Assembly (NCBI GenBank): GCA_017881145.1
Contig: JADGRG010000340.1
Span: 1-5,393 of the forward strand
Reading direction: 5' to 3'
Source: Sandaracinaceae bacterium
Lineage (GTDB): Bacteria > Myxococcota_A > Polyangia > Polyangiales > JAFGIB01
Length of the DNA: 5,393 nt
In this document: positions 1 through 5,318 of the stretch, one piece after another
How positions within the stretch are numbered: the first letter of the stretch is position 1
How the letters are laid out: each line of letters begins with the position of its first letter
The notes under the pieces: model-generated
Seen by the model: the letters and a program-made list of their open reading frames with translations, nothing else
The model's database searches: none
What the model was told of the DNA's origin: nothing
Made by a program: the position numbers and the translations under genes

Positions 1-16
1 ATCTGCACCGGTACCT

Positions 17-391
17 ATGGGCGCAAAGCTTCCCCCCGACTGGCGCGAGTTCTTCGCCGAGCTGACAGCCCACGAAGTGCGGTTCGTGGTGATCGGCGCG
101 CTCGCCGTCGCAGCACACGCTGAGCCGAGGTTCTCAGAGGACCTCGACGTGTTTGCGCAACCATCTGCCGCGAACGCGAAGAAGCTTCGCTCAGCGCTGA
201 TCGCGTTTGGGTTCGGTGACGTTGTCCCGCCGGCCAGGGAGCTGGCGAAGGCAGGCCCCGTGTGGATGCTTGGCCGCAACCCTCTGCGCATCGACATCCT
301 GACGCAGATCAGCGGTGTGTCTTGGCAGCAGGCATGGGCCTGTAGGGCCCTGCTCACCCATCTTCTGCGGCGGCAGACATCCGTTGCATGA
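17..391 (+). CDS. MNT-like nucleotidyltransferase-fold protein, C-terminus probably truncated
   Basis: This 124-residue protein resembles small nucleotidyltransferase-fold proteins (the MNT/AbiEii-like group) that often occur as orphans or in toxin-antitoxin-like loci. Visible features are an N-terminal helix starting DWREFF (residues 8-13), the strand-turn VVIGALAVAAH (24-34), the acidic pair in EDLDVF (D42, D44) and a third acidic residue in RIDIL (D93), followed by ISGVSWQQAWA (98-108). These fit the metal-binding triad of the fold. After residue 108 the sequence (RALLTHLLRRQ, then stop) no longer looks like the family, which normally continues about 40-50 more residues with a lysine/arginine-rich segment and a final acidic helix. 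The end is therefore probably lost by frameshift or rearrangement. The frame is open to the left edge, so the true start could lie upstream; there is no convincing Shine-Dalgarno before the ATG at 17. Substrate and partner are unknown. Confidence 0.7.
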   Translation: MGAKLPPDWREFFAELTAHEVRFVVIGALAVAAHAEPRFSEDLDVFAQPSAANAKKLRSALIAFGFGDVVPPARELAKAGPVWMLGRNPLRIDILTQISGVSWQQAWACRALLTHLLRRQTSVA

Positions 392-501
392 CGCAACCCA
401 ATCTGCGTGGCCGTCGCATCGGAGAGTTGTTTCGACCAGTGTCGGCGCTGTGCGCAAGCTCACGGAGCAATGGCCAACTTGCACGAATCGGTGGTTTCGA
501 C

Positions 502-529
502 GTAACCAGCGGTGTGATACGCGCGTACT
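502..529 (+). promoter_or_regulatory. Candidate ECF-type promoter of the lipoprotein/sigma operon
   Basis: GTAACC at 502-507 is followed by a 16-base spacer and CGTACT at 524-529. ECF sigma factors commonly recognise a -35 box containing AAC and a -10 box such as CGTA about 16-17 bases later, so the layout fits. Transcription would begin near 533-536 and leave a leader of about 60 bases before the ATG at 595. A small perfect hairpin (TCGTG/CACGA, 534-546) falls at the predicted leader start. The operon downstream encodes an ECF sigma factor, and such factors often activate their own operon. One match in about 200 bases of spacer is weak evidence on its own. Confidence 0.35.
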
Positions 530-584
530 ACTTTCGTGCGTCACGACGTATCGGGGCGATTTGCGTCCGATCGAAACTCGAAAT

Positions 585-589
585 AGGGG
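585..589 (+). promoter_or_regulatory. Ribosome binding site deciding the start at 595
   Basis: AGGGG lies five bases before the ATG at 595. The reading frame is open back to an ATG at 388, but the 595 start is the one with a good ribosome site, and it places a signal peptide exactly at the protein N-terminus. Confidence 0.6.
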
Positions 590-594
590 CCACC

Positions 595-1314
595 ATGAAC
601 TACGGACGATGGATTTCTTCGCGAACAGTCTTGGTTTGCAGCAGCTTGTGGCTGTTTGCCGCAAGCGGTGCTTGCAAGTCTTCCAACAAGTCGAACACCA
701 CGGGCACCGCGACCGACGGCGGCAGCACGAGCGCGGATACGGGCACTGCGGCTGACAGCGGCGGCAGCAGCTCGGGTGGTCCAACCTGCGCGGCGTATTG
801 CACCGCGATCATGACGAACTGCACCGGCGGCGACGGTAGCAGCGGCGGCGGAGCTCCGGACGCCACCAAGACCCATCAGCAATACAGCAAGCTGGACAAC
901 TGCATGATGGCCTGCAGCGCATTCCCCGTGGGCAAGCTCTCGGACATGGGCGGCAACACGCTCGGCTGCCGGCTGTACCACGCGATGGCCGCCGCCTCTG
1001 ACGCCACGCTGCACTGCCCGCACGCGGGTCCCGGTGGCGACGGCGTGTGCGGCGCCGCCTGCGACGGGTACTGCCAGCTGGTGGGCAAGTTTTGCGTGGG
1101 CGCTGCCAAGATCTACAGCGACGATGCGGCCTGTCACGCGCGCTGCAACGCTACGACCGACGACGTGAAGTTCAACGTGGCCACCCAGGACGGCAACCAC
1201 GTGGCGTGCCTGCTCTACCACGCGCAGGAATCCCCGCTGGCGCCAATGGATCACTGCGTCGGTGATCTCGCCGAAGTCGACGGTGGCACGACCGGTTCTG
1301 TCACCTGCCACTGA
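595..1314 (+). CDS. Cys-rich putative lipoprotein with duplicated cysteine module
   Basis: This 239-residue protein is exported and probably lipid-anchored. Residues 1-26 form a signal peptide (SSRTVLVCSSLWLFAASGA) ending at C27. The lipobox SGAC is relaxed, as is common in myxobacteria. Residues 28-63 are a Ser/Gly/Thr/Asp-rich flexible linker. The rest holds two homologous modules, about 65-141 and 156-221, each with CxxxCxxxxxxC, then CxxxC, then a (G)N-x-x-x-CxLYHA motif, then HC. Sixteen cysteines follow the lipobox cysteine, so several disulfides or a metal/cofactor site are likely. I recall similar unnamed proteins in Polyangia but can assign no function. It is the first gene of a four-gene operon and is followed after 5 bases by a heme lipoprotein, which suggests a shared envelope redox role (inference). 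The start at 595 is supported by AGGGG upstream and by the signal peptide. Confidence 0.85.
   Translation: MNYGRWISSRTVLVCSSLWLFAASGACKSSNKSNTTGTATDGGSTSADTGTAADSGGSSSGGPTCAAYCTAIMTNCTGGDGSSGGGAPDATKTHQQYSKLDNCMMACSAFPVGKLSDMGGNTLGCRLYHAMAAASDATLHCPHAGPGGDGVCGAACDGYCQLVGKFCVGAAKIYSDDAACHARCNATTDDVKFNVATQDGNHVACLLYHAQESPLAPMDHCVGDLAEVDGGTTGSVTCH
787..1257 (+). repeat. Two-copy Cys module within the first lipoprotein
   Basis: Module 1 (787-1017) has cysteines at residues 65, 69, 76, 103, 107, 125 and 141. Module 2 (1060-1257) has them at 156, 160, 167, 180, 184, 205 and 221. The spacings 4 and 7, then 4, then 16 are the same in both; only the loops differ (27 versus 13 and 18 versus 21 residues). 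CRLYHA and CLLYHA match, as do the terminal HC pairs. This is a divergent internal gene duplication visible at protein level. Confidence 0.8.
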
Positions 1315-1319
1315 CCACC

Positions 1320-1775
1320 ATGCGCTGGGCAGTCTGCCTCGGCCTCTTGGCCACCGCATGTTCCGGCCCGGGCACCGCCACGCCGGTGGTGCCGGGGCTG
1401 GACAGCGGGGCCGCGCTCGCGCCACGCGATGCGGGGCCGACGCAAGCGTGTGGCACCGGCCCGAGCACCGGCGACTTCCCGTGCGAGGTCGGCGCAGTGA
1501 TCAAGTCCAGGTGTCAGCCGTGTCACCAGAATCCGCCGCAGCACGGCGCGCACTTTCCGTTGCTCAGCTACGCAGACACGCGCCAGCCCTTCAACGCGTC
1601 GATGCTGCGCTTCCAACGGATGGCGCAGGTGATCGAGCCCGACTTCCTGCCGCACATGCCGCCGCACGGCGCCGCGCAGCCCAGCGCTGCGGAGCTCGCC
1701 ACGCTGCGGGCTTGGTTCGCGGCGTGCGCACTGCCAGGCTCGCAGGACGCGGGCTGCGGCAGCCCAGGACCGTGA
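1320..1775 (+). CDS. Small c-type cytochrome lipoprotein
   Basis: This 151-residue protein starts with a signal peptide (MRWAVCLGLLATAC) and a probable lipidated C14, followed by a Pro/Ala/Gly linker to about residue 43. The heme-attachment motif CQPCH is at 65-69, preceded by the helix CEVGAVIKSR (55-64). M113 in FLPHMPPHG is the likely distal heme ligand, and the closing helix SAAELATLRAWFAAC (122-136) is typical of class I cytochrome c domains. Extra cysteines C44, C55, C136 and C146 could form disulfides. It would carry electrons or sense redox state at the outer face of the inner membrane or on the outer membrane. The ATG lies 5 bases after the previous stop with no clear Shine-Dalgarno, which suggests translational coupling. 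It is co-directional with the sigma/anti-sigma genes 16 bases downstream. Confidence 0.85.
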   Translation: MRWAVCLGLLATACSGPGTATPVVPGLDSGAALAPRDAGPTQACGTGPSTGDFPCEVGAVIKSRCQPCHQNPPQHGAHFPLLSYADTRQPFNASMLRFQRMAQVIEPDFLPHMPPHGAAQPSAAELATLRAWFAACALPGSQDAGCGSPGP

Positions 1776-1791
1776 AGGGCGCGAGCAGGCG

Positions 1792-2325
1792 ATGCCTACC
1801 GACGAAGAGCTGATGAATCGCTACGTGGCCGGCGACCGGGCCGCGTTCCGTGAGCTGTTTCGTCGCTATGCACCGGTAGTGCTGCGTCTGGTGCGACGCG
1901 GCCTGCACGAACAGGAGACGCTCGACCTCGTGCAGCAGACCTTCCTGCTGCTGCACCGCGCGCGACACGACTTCCGGCACGGCGCACGACTGCGCCCCTG
2001 GCTGTACACGATCGCCATCAACACGCGCCGCCAGTACTGGCGCGACACGCTGCGACGCCGCGTCGCCGACACCGAGCTCGATCTCGAACGCGTGAGTGTC
2101 CCGTCGACCAGCAACAGCGACCTGGTCGGCCAGGTGCGCGCGGCGATTGCGCTGCTGCCCACCGACCAACAGGAGGTGATCCGATTGCACTGGATGGAAG
2201 GCCATTCGTTTCAGGAGATCTCCCACGTGGTGGGGGCGAGCCTGAGCGCGGTCAAGGTGCGCGCGCACCGCGGCTACCAGGTGATGCGCCGCAGCCTGCG
2301 CGCGGGCGACGGCGGCCCGACATGA
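1792..2325 (+). CDS. ECF-family RNA polymerase sigma factor
   Basis: This 177-residue protein has the size and two-domain layout of an extracytoplasmic function sigma factor. Region 2 spans about residues 5-85, with DLVQQTFLLLHRAR (45-58, core RNA polymerase binding) and RPWLYTIAINTRRQYWR (68-84, -10 recognition). Region 4 spans about 118-169, with ALLPTDQQEVIRL (120-132) and the helix-turn-helix SFQEISHVVGASLSAVKVR (139-157) for -35 recognition. There is no region 1 or 3 and no extra C-terminal domain. It starts 16 bases after the cytochrome gene; GAAGGG (1774-1779) and a closer GCAGG are modest ribosome sites. Its stop overlaps the anti-sigma start by ATGA. Its likely targets include its own operon, through the candidate promoter at 502-529 (inference). 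The pairing resembles SigF-NrsF-type modules. Confidence 0.94.
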   Translation: MPTDEELMNRYVAGDRAAFRELFRRYAPVVLRLVRRGLHEQETLDLVQQTFLLLHRARHDFRHGARLRPWLYTIAINTRRQYWRDTLRRRVADTELDLERVSVPSTSNSDLVGQVRAAIALLPTDQQEVIRLHWMEGHSFQEISHVVGASLSAVKVRAHRGYQVMRRSLRAGDGGPT

Positions 2326-3083
2326 CCACTGCGCGCGGAAGCTGCGAACAGCTGCGTGCTCAGCTCGGCCGAGGCGAGCTGTCCGTTGCAGCGGAAGAAC
2401 ATCTACTCGCCTGCGACAGCTGCGCCGCCCACTCCGTCGGGCAGTTGGAAGAATCGCCCGGACCGGCGCGCGTGCAGTTGGAGGCGTTGCTGTACGAACT
2501 CGAGGCCCGTATCGCGCGTGAGCGTGGCCTGATCGCACGGTTGCGCAGCCGTTCCAGCTGGCAGCGCTGGGCCATCGTGCTCAGCGGCTGCGCGTTGCTG
2601 CTGACGGCGGCGACGCAAATCGGCTCCGGCCTGTCGGGCTGGGTGTGGCCCCAGCGGATCATGCTCGGCGTATGTCTCACGGTACTGGGCGTCGTGCTGC
2701 GCGAGCTCTTGTCGCCGACACACCGGCCCGAGCGCCCGCGCCTCCAGACCGCGCTGGGCGTGGTCGCGCTGCTTGTTCCGGCGGGCGTCGTGGCGCTGCA
2801 CCCGCTGCTGCCCGACACCAGCGTCCCGTCGCGCAGCGGGTGTCTGCGCACCGGGCTCGCCGTGGGGTTCGGGTTGCTCGCGTTGCTGCGTGTACTCGAT
2901 CGTTCGGCACATCGTGGTCGCGTCAGCGCGCTGCTCGCGACCGCAGCCTCTGGACTGCTCGCCAATCTTGCACTGGTGTCGTATTGCCCAGGCACGCAGC
3001 CGTTGCACCTGTTGGTATCGCATGCGCCGATCGGGCTGTTGATCGCCGCCCTCTATCTGACTCGTTCGGCGCGCGTCGCGTAG
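2322..3083 (+). CDS. Six-helix membrane anti-sigma factor with HxxxCxxC motif, NrsF/DUF1109-like
   Basis: This 253-residue protein is the probable inhibitor of the upstream sigma factor, overlapping it by ATGA for coupled, balanced synthesis. The N-terminus carries H27-x3-C31-x2-C34 (EEHLLACDSC), the zinc-type anti-sigma signature, with C8 as a possible fourth ligand. A charged helix at 50-76 (LEALLYELEARIARERG) leads to the membrane. Six hydrophobic segments follow at about 82-103, 112-130, 143-162, 176-191, 201-221 and 231-247. The Arg-rich loops (131-141 and 190-200) are placed in the cytoplasm by the positive-inside rule, which puts C174 and the C222-P223 motif on the periplasmic side. 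The six helices, the two outside cysteines and a CP...H ending recall DUF1109/NrsF proteins, whose two cysteines matter for metal response in Caulobacter SigF control (recalled, not checked). The combination of both motifs is unusual. Release might follow disulfide formation (inference). Confidence 0.82.
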   Translation: MTTARGSCEQLRAQLGRGELSVAAEEHLLACDSCAAHSVGQLEESPGPARVQLEALLYELEARIARERGLIARLRSRSSWQRWAIVLSGCALLLTAATQIGSGLSGWVWPQRIMLGVCLTVLGVVLRELLSPTHRPERPRLQTALGVVALLVPAGVVALHPLLPDTSVPSRSGCLRTGLAVGFGLLALLRVLDRSAHRGRVSALLATAASGLLANLALVSYCPGTQPLHLLVSHAPIGLLIAALYLTRSARVA

Positions 3084-3125
3084 GGGGACGCCCGAGACGA
3101 AGAATGCGGGTCGGCGCGTGCGCCG

Positions 3126-3240
3126 CTCACTTGTGCAGAGTGCGCTCGAAGCTCAGGTTGCCCTGAGCAGAAGCCGAGCGCATCGGACTGGAAGTAACTC
3201 GGATCCTTGCCGGCGAGCGGGCGTGTCTTGGAGTCGGCGC
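3126..3240 (-). pseudogene. Metallophosphoesterase 3'-end remnant, left copy
   Basis: Read on the minus strand, this is a broken copy of the last ~53 codons of the metallophosphoesterase fragment found at 4918-5277. It encodes TRPLAGKDPSYFQSDALGF, then loses 47 bases relative to the right copy (its 4961-5007), then resumes out of frame with AQGNLSFERTLHK and stop. Across the 115 shared bases I count 5 mismatches. The 47-base loss is not a multiple of three, so no functional product is possible. The left limit at 3126 is near the convergent end of the anti-sigma gene; the right limit at 3240 abuts ATPase remnant sequence. Confidence 0.85.
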
Positions 3241-3405
3241 AATCTGTCTCAGTTGGGCTCCGACGCTGGCATTACCCACAACACGGCCAAGAGTTGGCTT
3301 GGCGTGCTCGAAGCAAGCTACTTGGTGACGCGCATCGCACCGTTCCTCATGATCGATCGCGGCACCGACATCATTGCAGTCGAAGCCAAGAGTGGCCGCA
3401 CGGTT
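3241..3405 (+). pseudogene. DUF4143-type ATPase remnant with internal deletion
   Basis: In the plus frame, residues NLSQLGSDAGITHNTAKSWL, then GVLEASYLVTRIAPF (3241-3345), match the winged-helix-like segment of the DUF4143 region in AAA-type ATPases, where 'THNTAKxWLxVLEASYLV' is characteristic. They run straight into LMIDRGTDIIAVEAKSGRTV (3346-3405), which looks like the endonuclease-like C-terminal core (D...E.K). In full-length proteins roughly 70-90 residues separate these two pieces, so the middle is deleted in frame. The ATPase domain upstream is absent and replaced by the metallophosphoesterase remnant. The frame is open to 3474, but the tail after 3405 is not recognisable. It is a dead fragment unrelated to its neighbours. 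Confidence 0.75.
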
Positions 3406-3482
3406 CGGGCCGCGCCGTCCCCTACCTGGCCCTGGATTCCGTCGACTGGACAGGCCAGGACGGTTGAGCCGTAGGCTCGCGC

Positions 3483-4748
3483 CTAGTCCCACGGCACGCC
3501 GGCACGCTTCATCGCGGGCAGCACAAACCAGCAAGCCGCAGTGCTCGCCGCGCCTACCAGCACGAGCGCGTGAAACCCGACCGTCGGACCACCAAGCGCG
3601 ATGCCGAGCGACTCGTACCAGGTGCCACCCGCGTACATGGCCGCGTTCAAGGCTGTATTGCAGACCGCCATCAGGACGGCGAAGGTCGTGCCCGCCGATT
3701 TGCTCGGACACGCGCGTGCCGCAAGATCCATCGTCACCAGCATTCCTGTTTGGTACGTCAGGCCGAACACGACGTTCGCGATTACCGCTGAGACGGGACC
3801 TGCCATGAACAGGTAGGCAAGCGTCGACGCGATGCCCGCGACAACGGACAAGTGCACGAGTCTGCCGAAAGCGAGTCGCGTGCAGATGAAGGCGTACAGA
3901 ACGCTTGCGCCAACCTCTGCCACGGCCTGCACCGAAACCAACGTCCCGTAGAACTGCTGGGAGAAACCGAGTCGTTCGATCGAGTAGGTCTGCAGCACGC
4001 TGCTCGTGAACGGATTGAAGTTCCACAGAAACAGGAATGCCGCAACAGCTGAGAGAACTGCGAGCCGATTGCCCAATTGCAGCTCCAGAATGGCGGTCCG
4101 AAGGTTGTCGGTCGGGCGTTCGCGCCTTCGCGGTTCGCGGTACGCCACCATCACCATCACAAACGAGACGAACCCAAGCGCCGCGCAGATCCCGAATGTG
4201 GCAGAAAGCGCGCGCCGCTCGGCAAGCCATCCACCGAGCACGCCGGCAATCACTGTGGCGAATGAGTTAGCACCCCATTGCACCGACTGGATACGCCCCG
4301 TGAGTCCGCGCGGATTGCCCTGCTCAACCGCGACTGCGTCGATGACGACGTCGGAGAACGCGATCGCAACGCCAACGCTCAGCAACAGCCAGCGCCCCGG
4401 TGCGACAAAGCCCGGGCCTCCCCAGAACATCGCGAGAGCAGTGAGACCAAAGCCGCACGCCAACGTGGACAAGACGAGATACGACCAGCGGTGTTTACCG
4501 AAGAGCGGAAAGAAGTCGGTAAGCGCGCCGTAGATGGGCTTGAGGGACCACGCGATCCCAACGATGCCGAAGTACGCGCCGACATCCTCGGTGGTCAGCC
4601 CGAGAGTGCGGAGCGAGTTCTGCAACGGCTGCGCTGGCAGGCATGCCGTGGGCTCGACGATGCCTTGCACGAAGTACAGCCCGCCAAACAGGAGAAGAAG
4701 CCGCAGGTCTTCGCCGCGGGAGCGCGATGCGGCCCCGGAGGGCGGCAT
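3483..4748 (-). CDS. BT1-family (folate/biopterin-type) major facilitator transporter
   Basis: From the ATG at 4748 the protein has 421 residues and about 12 hydrophobic helices. It is an inner-membrane secondary transporter. BT1-family hallmarks are FGGLYFVQGIVEP in helix 1, AWSLKPIYGALTDFFPLFGK with HRWSYLVL (66-93) after helix 2, FSDVVIDAVAVEQG (131-144) in helix 4, and ACPSKSAGTTFAVLMA (347-362) near the end. Members move pterins, folates or related compounds; the substrate here cannot be read from sequence. The frame continues to a TTG at 4844, but the extra 32 residues are Pro/Ser-rich and unlike the family. None of the candidate starts (4844, GTG 4799, ATG 4748) has a clear Shine-Dalgarno, so the start is uncertain. 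The gene is alone on its strand between metallophosphoesterase repeats. Its GC is lower than the operon's (53% at 4021-4080 versus 70% at 2041-2100), which suggests separate origin. Confidence 0.88.
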   Translation of the reverse strand: MPPSGAASRSRGEDLRLLLLFGGLYFVQGIVEPTACLPAQPLQNSLRTLGLTTEDVGAYFGIVGIAWSLKPIYGALTDFFPLFGKHRWSYLVLSTLACGFGLTALAMFWGGPGFVAPGRWLLLSVGVAIAFSDVVIDAVAVEQGNPRGLTGRIQSVQWGANSFATVIAGVLGGWLAERRALSATFGICAALGFVSFVMVMVAYREPRRRERPTDNLRTAILELQLGNRLAVLSAVAAFLFLWNFNPFTSSVLQTYSIERLGFSQQFYGTLVSVQAVAEVGASVLYAFICTRLAFGRLVHLSVVAGIASTLAYLFMAGPVSAVIANVVFGLTYQTGMLVTMDLAARACPSKSAGTTFAVLMAVCNTALNAAMYAGGTWYESLGIALGGPTVGFHALVLVGAASTAACWFVLPAMKRAGVPWD

Positions 4749-4916
4749 GGCGGGTGTCCGCGAAGGCGTTTCCCCGCCTGGGTCTGAAGACGCCGTCACG
4801 GTCGGATAGTCGCCCGGGCCCGCGCGTGGGGGCAAGGCGAACAAAGGAGCGCTCGGAGGTTGGCGGCGTGCAACATCTCATCGAACGCGCCTATCGCGAA
4901 AGCGGCGAGCACCGCT

Positions 4917-5078
4917 CTCACTTGTGCAGAGTGCGCTCGAAGCTCAGGTTGCCCTGGGCATCGATGAACTGCCCGGTCAAGGTGTTGCCATCGACGACGA
5001 CGTAGAAGAAGCCGAGCGCATCGGACTGGAAGTAACTCGGATCCTTGCCAACGAGCGGGCGTGTCTGGGAGCCGGCGC
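4917..5078. repeat. Direct repeat, right copy (partner 3126-3240)
   Basis: Bases 4917-4960 and 5008-5078 match 3126-3240 in the same orientation with 5 mismatches in 115 bases; 4961-5007 (47 bases) are missing from the left copy. The repeats bracket about 1.7 kb holding the ATPase remnant and the transporter gene. They can serve as homology for loss of that segment. No inverted terminal repeats or transposase are seen beside them. Confidence 0.88.
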
Positions 5079-5277
5079 CGCTGACGACGACGTCGGTGCC
5101 CTTGCACAGGCTCTCGTCCATCCATTCGCGATCGTGGTCGTGCCCGGTGAACAGCACGTCGACCTGCCCACACAGGTTGCTCTCGACGAATTGCTTGATG
5201 TCACCACCCAGCTCGGTTTCCAGGTACGCGTAGGAACCGGCGTTGCCATGATCACCGTTGGACACGGTGGAAGACAT
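4918..5277 (-). pseudogene. Metallophosphoesterase C-terminal fragment, 5'-truncated
   Basis: The frame encodes the C-terminal third of a calcineurin-like metallophosphoesterase, of the secreted acid-phosphatase-like type common in myxobacteria. Recognisable from about 5262 downward are SNGDHGNAGSY, a helix ending FVESNLCGQVDVLFTGHDHDR with the metal-binding GHDH, then DVVVSGAGSQTRPLVGKDPS and the final strands to FERTLHK and stop at 4918-4920. The N-terminal motifs that carry the other metal ligands (DxH, GDxxY, GNHE) are absent, and the usual GHHP just before SNG is replaced by NMSSTV. The frame is open up to a GTG at 5352, but that part is unlike the family. An ATG at 5277 could start translation, without a convincing ribosome site. 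The product would be catalytically dead; I treat it as a remnant. Its 3' end is the source or sister of the copy at 3126-3240. Confidence 0.75.
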
Positions 5278-5318
5278 GTTAACCACTTCGGTGGCTTGAC
5301 GCCGCGCTCGAGCCGCCA

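Noticed and set aside
388..594. N-terminal extension of the first lipoprotein from an ATG at 388 that overlaps the previous stop as ATGA.
   Set aside because: The extension has no family look and would bury the signal peptide. AGGGG precedes the ATG at 595, where the signal peptide begins.
541..1425. Long open minus-strand frame opposite the lipoprotein genes.
   Set aside because: Arg/Ala/Gly-rich translation without domains; a by-product of high GC opposite well-supported genes.
1591..2538. Long open minus-strand frame opposite the sigma factor.
   Set aside because: The sigma factor on the plus strand has clear domains; the antisense translation is low-complexity Arg/Ala-rich.
3113..3124. 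GGCG/CGCC hairpin after the anti-sigma gene as a terminator.
   Set aside because: The stem is only 4-5 bases in very GC-rich DNA and no T-run follows.
3127..4230. Minus-strand frame of 367 codons ending with the metallophosphoesterase tail AQGNLSFERTLHK.
   Set aside because: Only the last codons are meaningful; the rest is out of frame with the BT1 transporter and crosses the remnants.
4749..4844. Transporter start at TTG 4844, adding 32 residues.
   Set aside because: Pro/Ser-rich extension without family similarity and no ribosome site; kept only as an alternative to ATG 4748.
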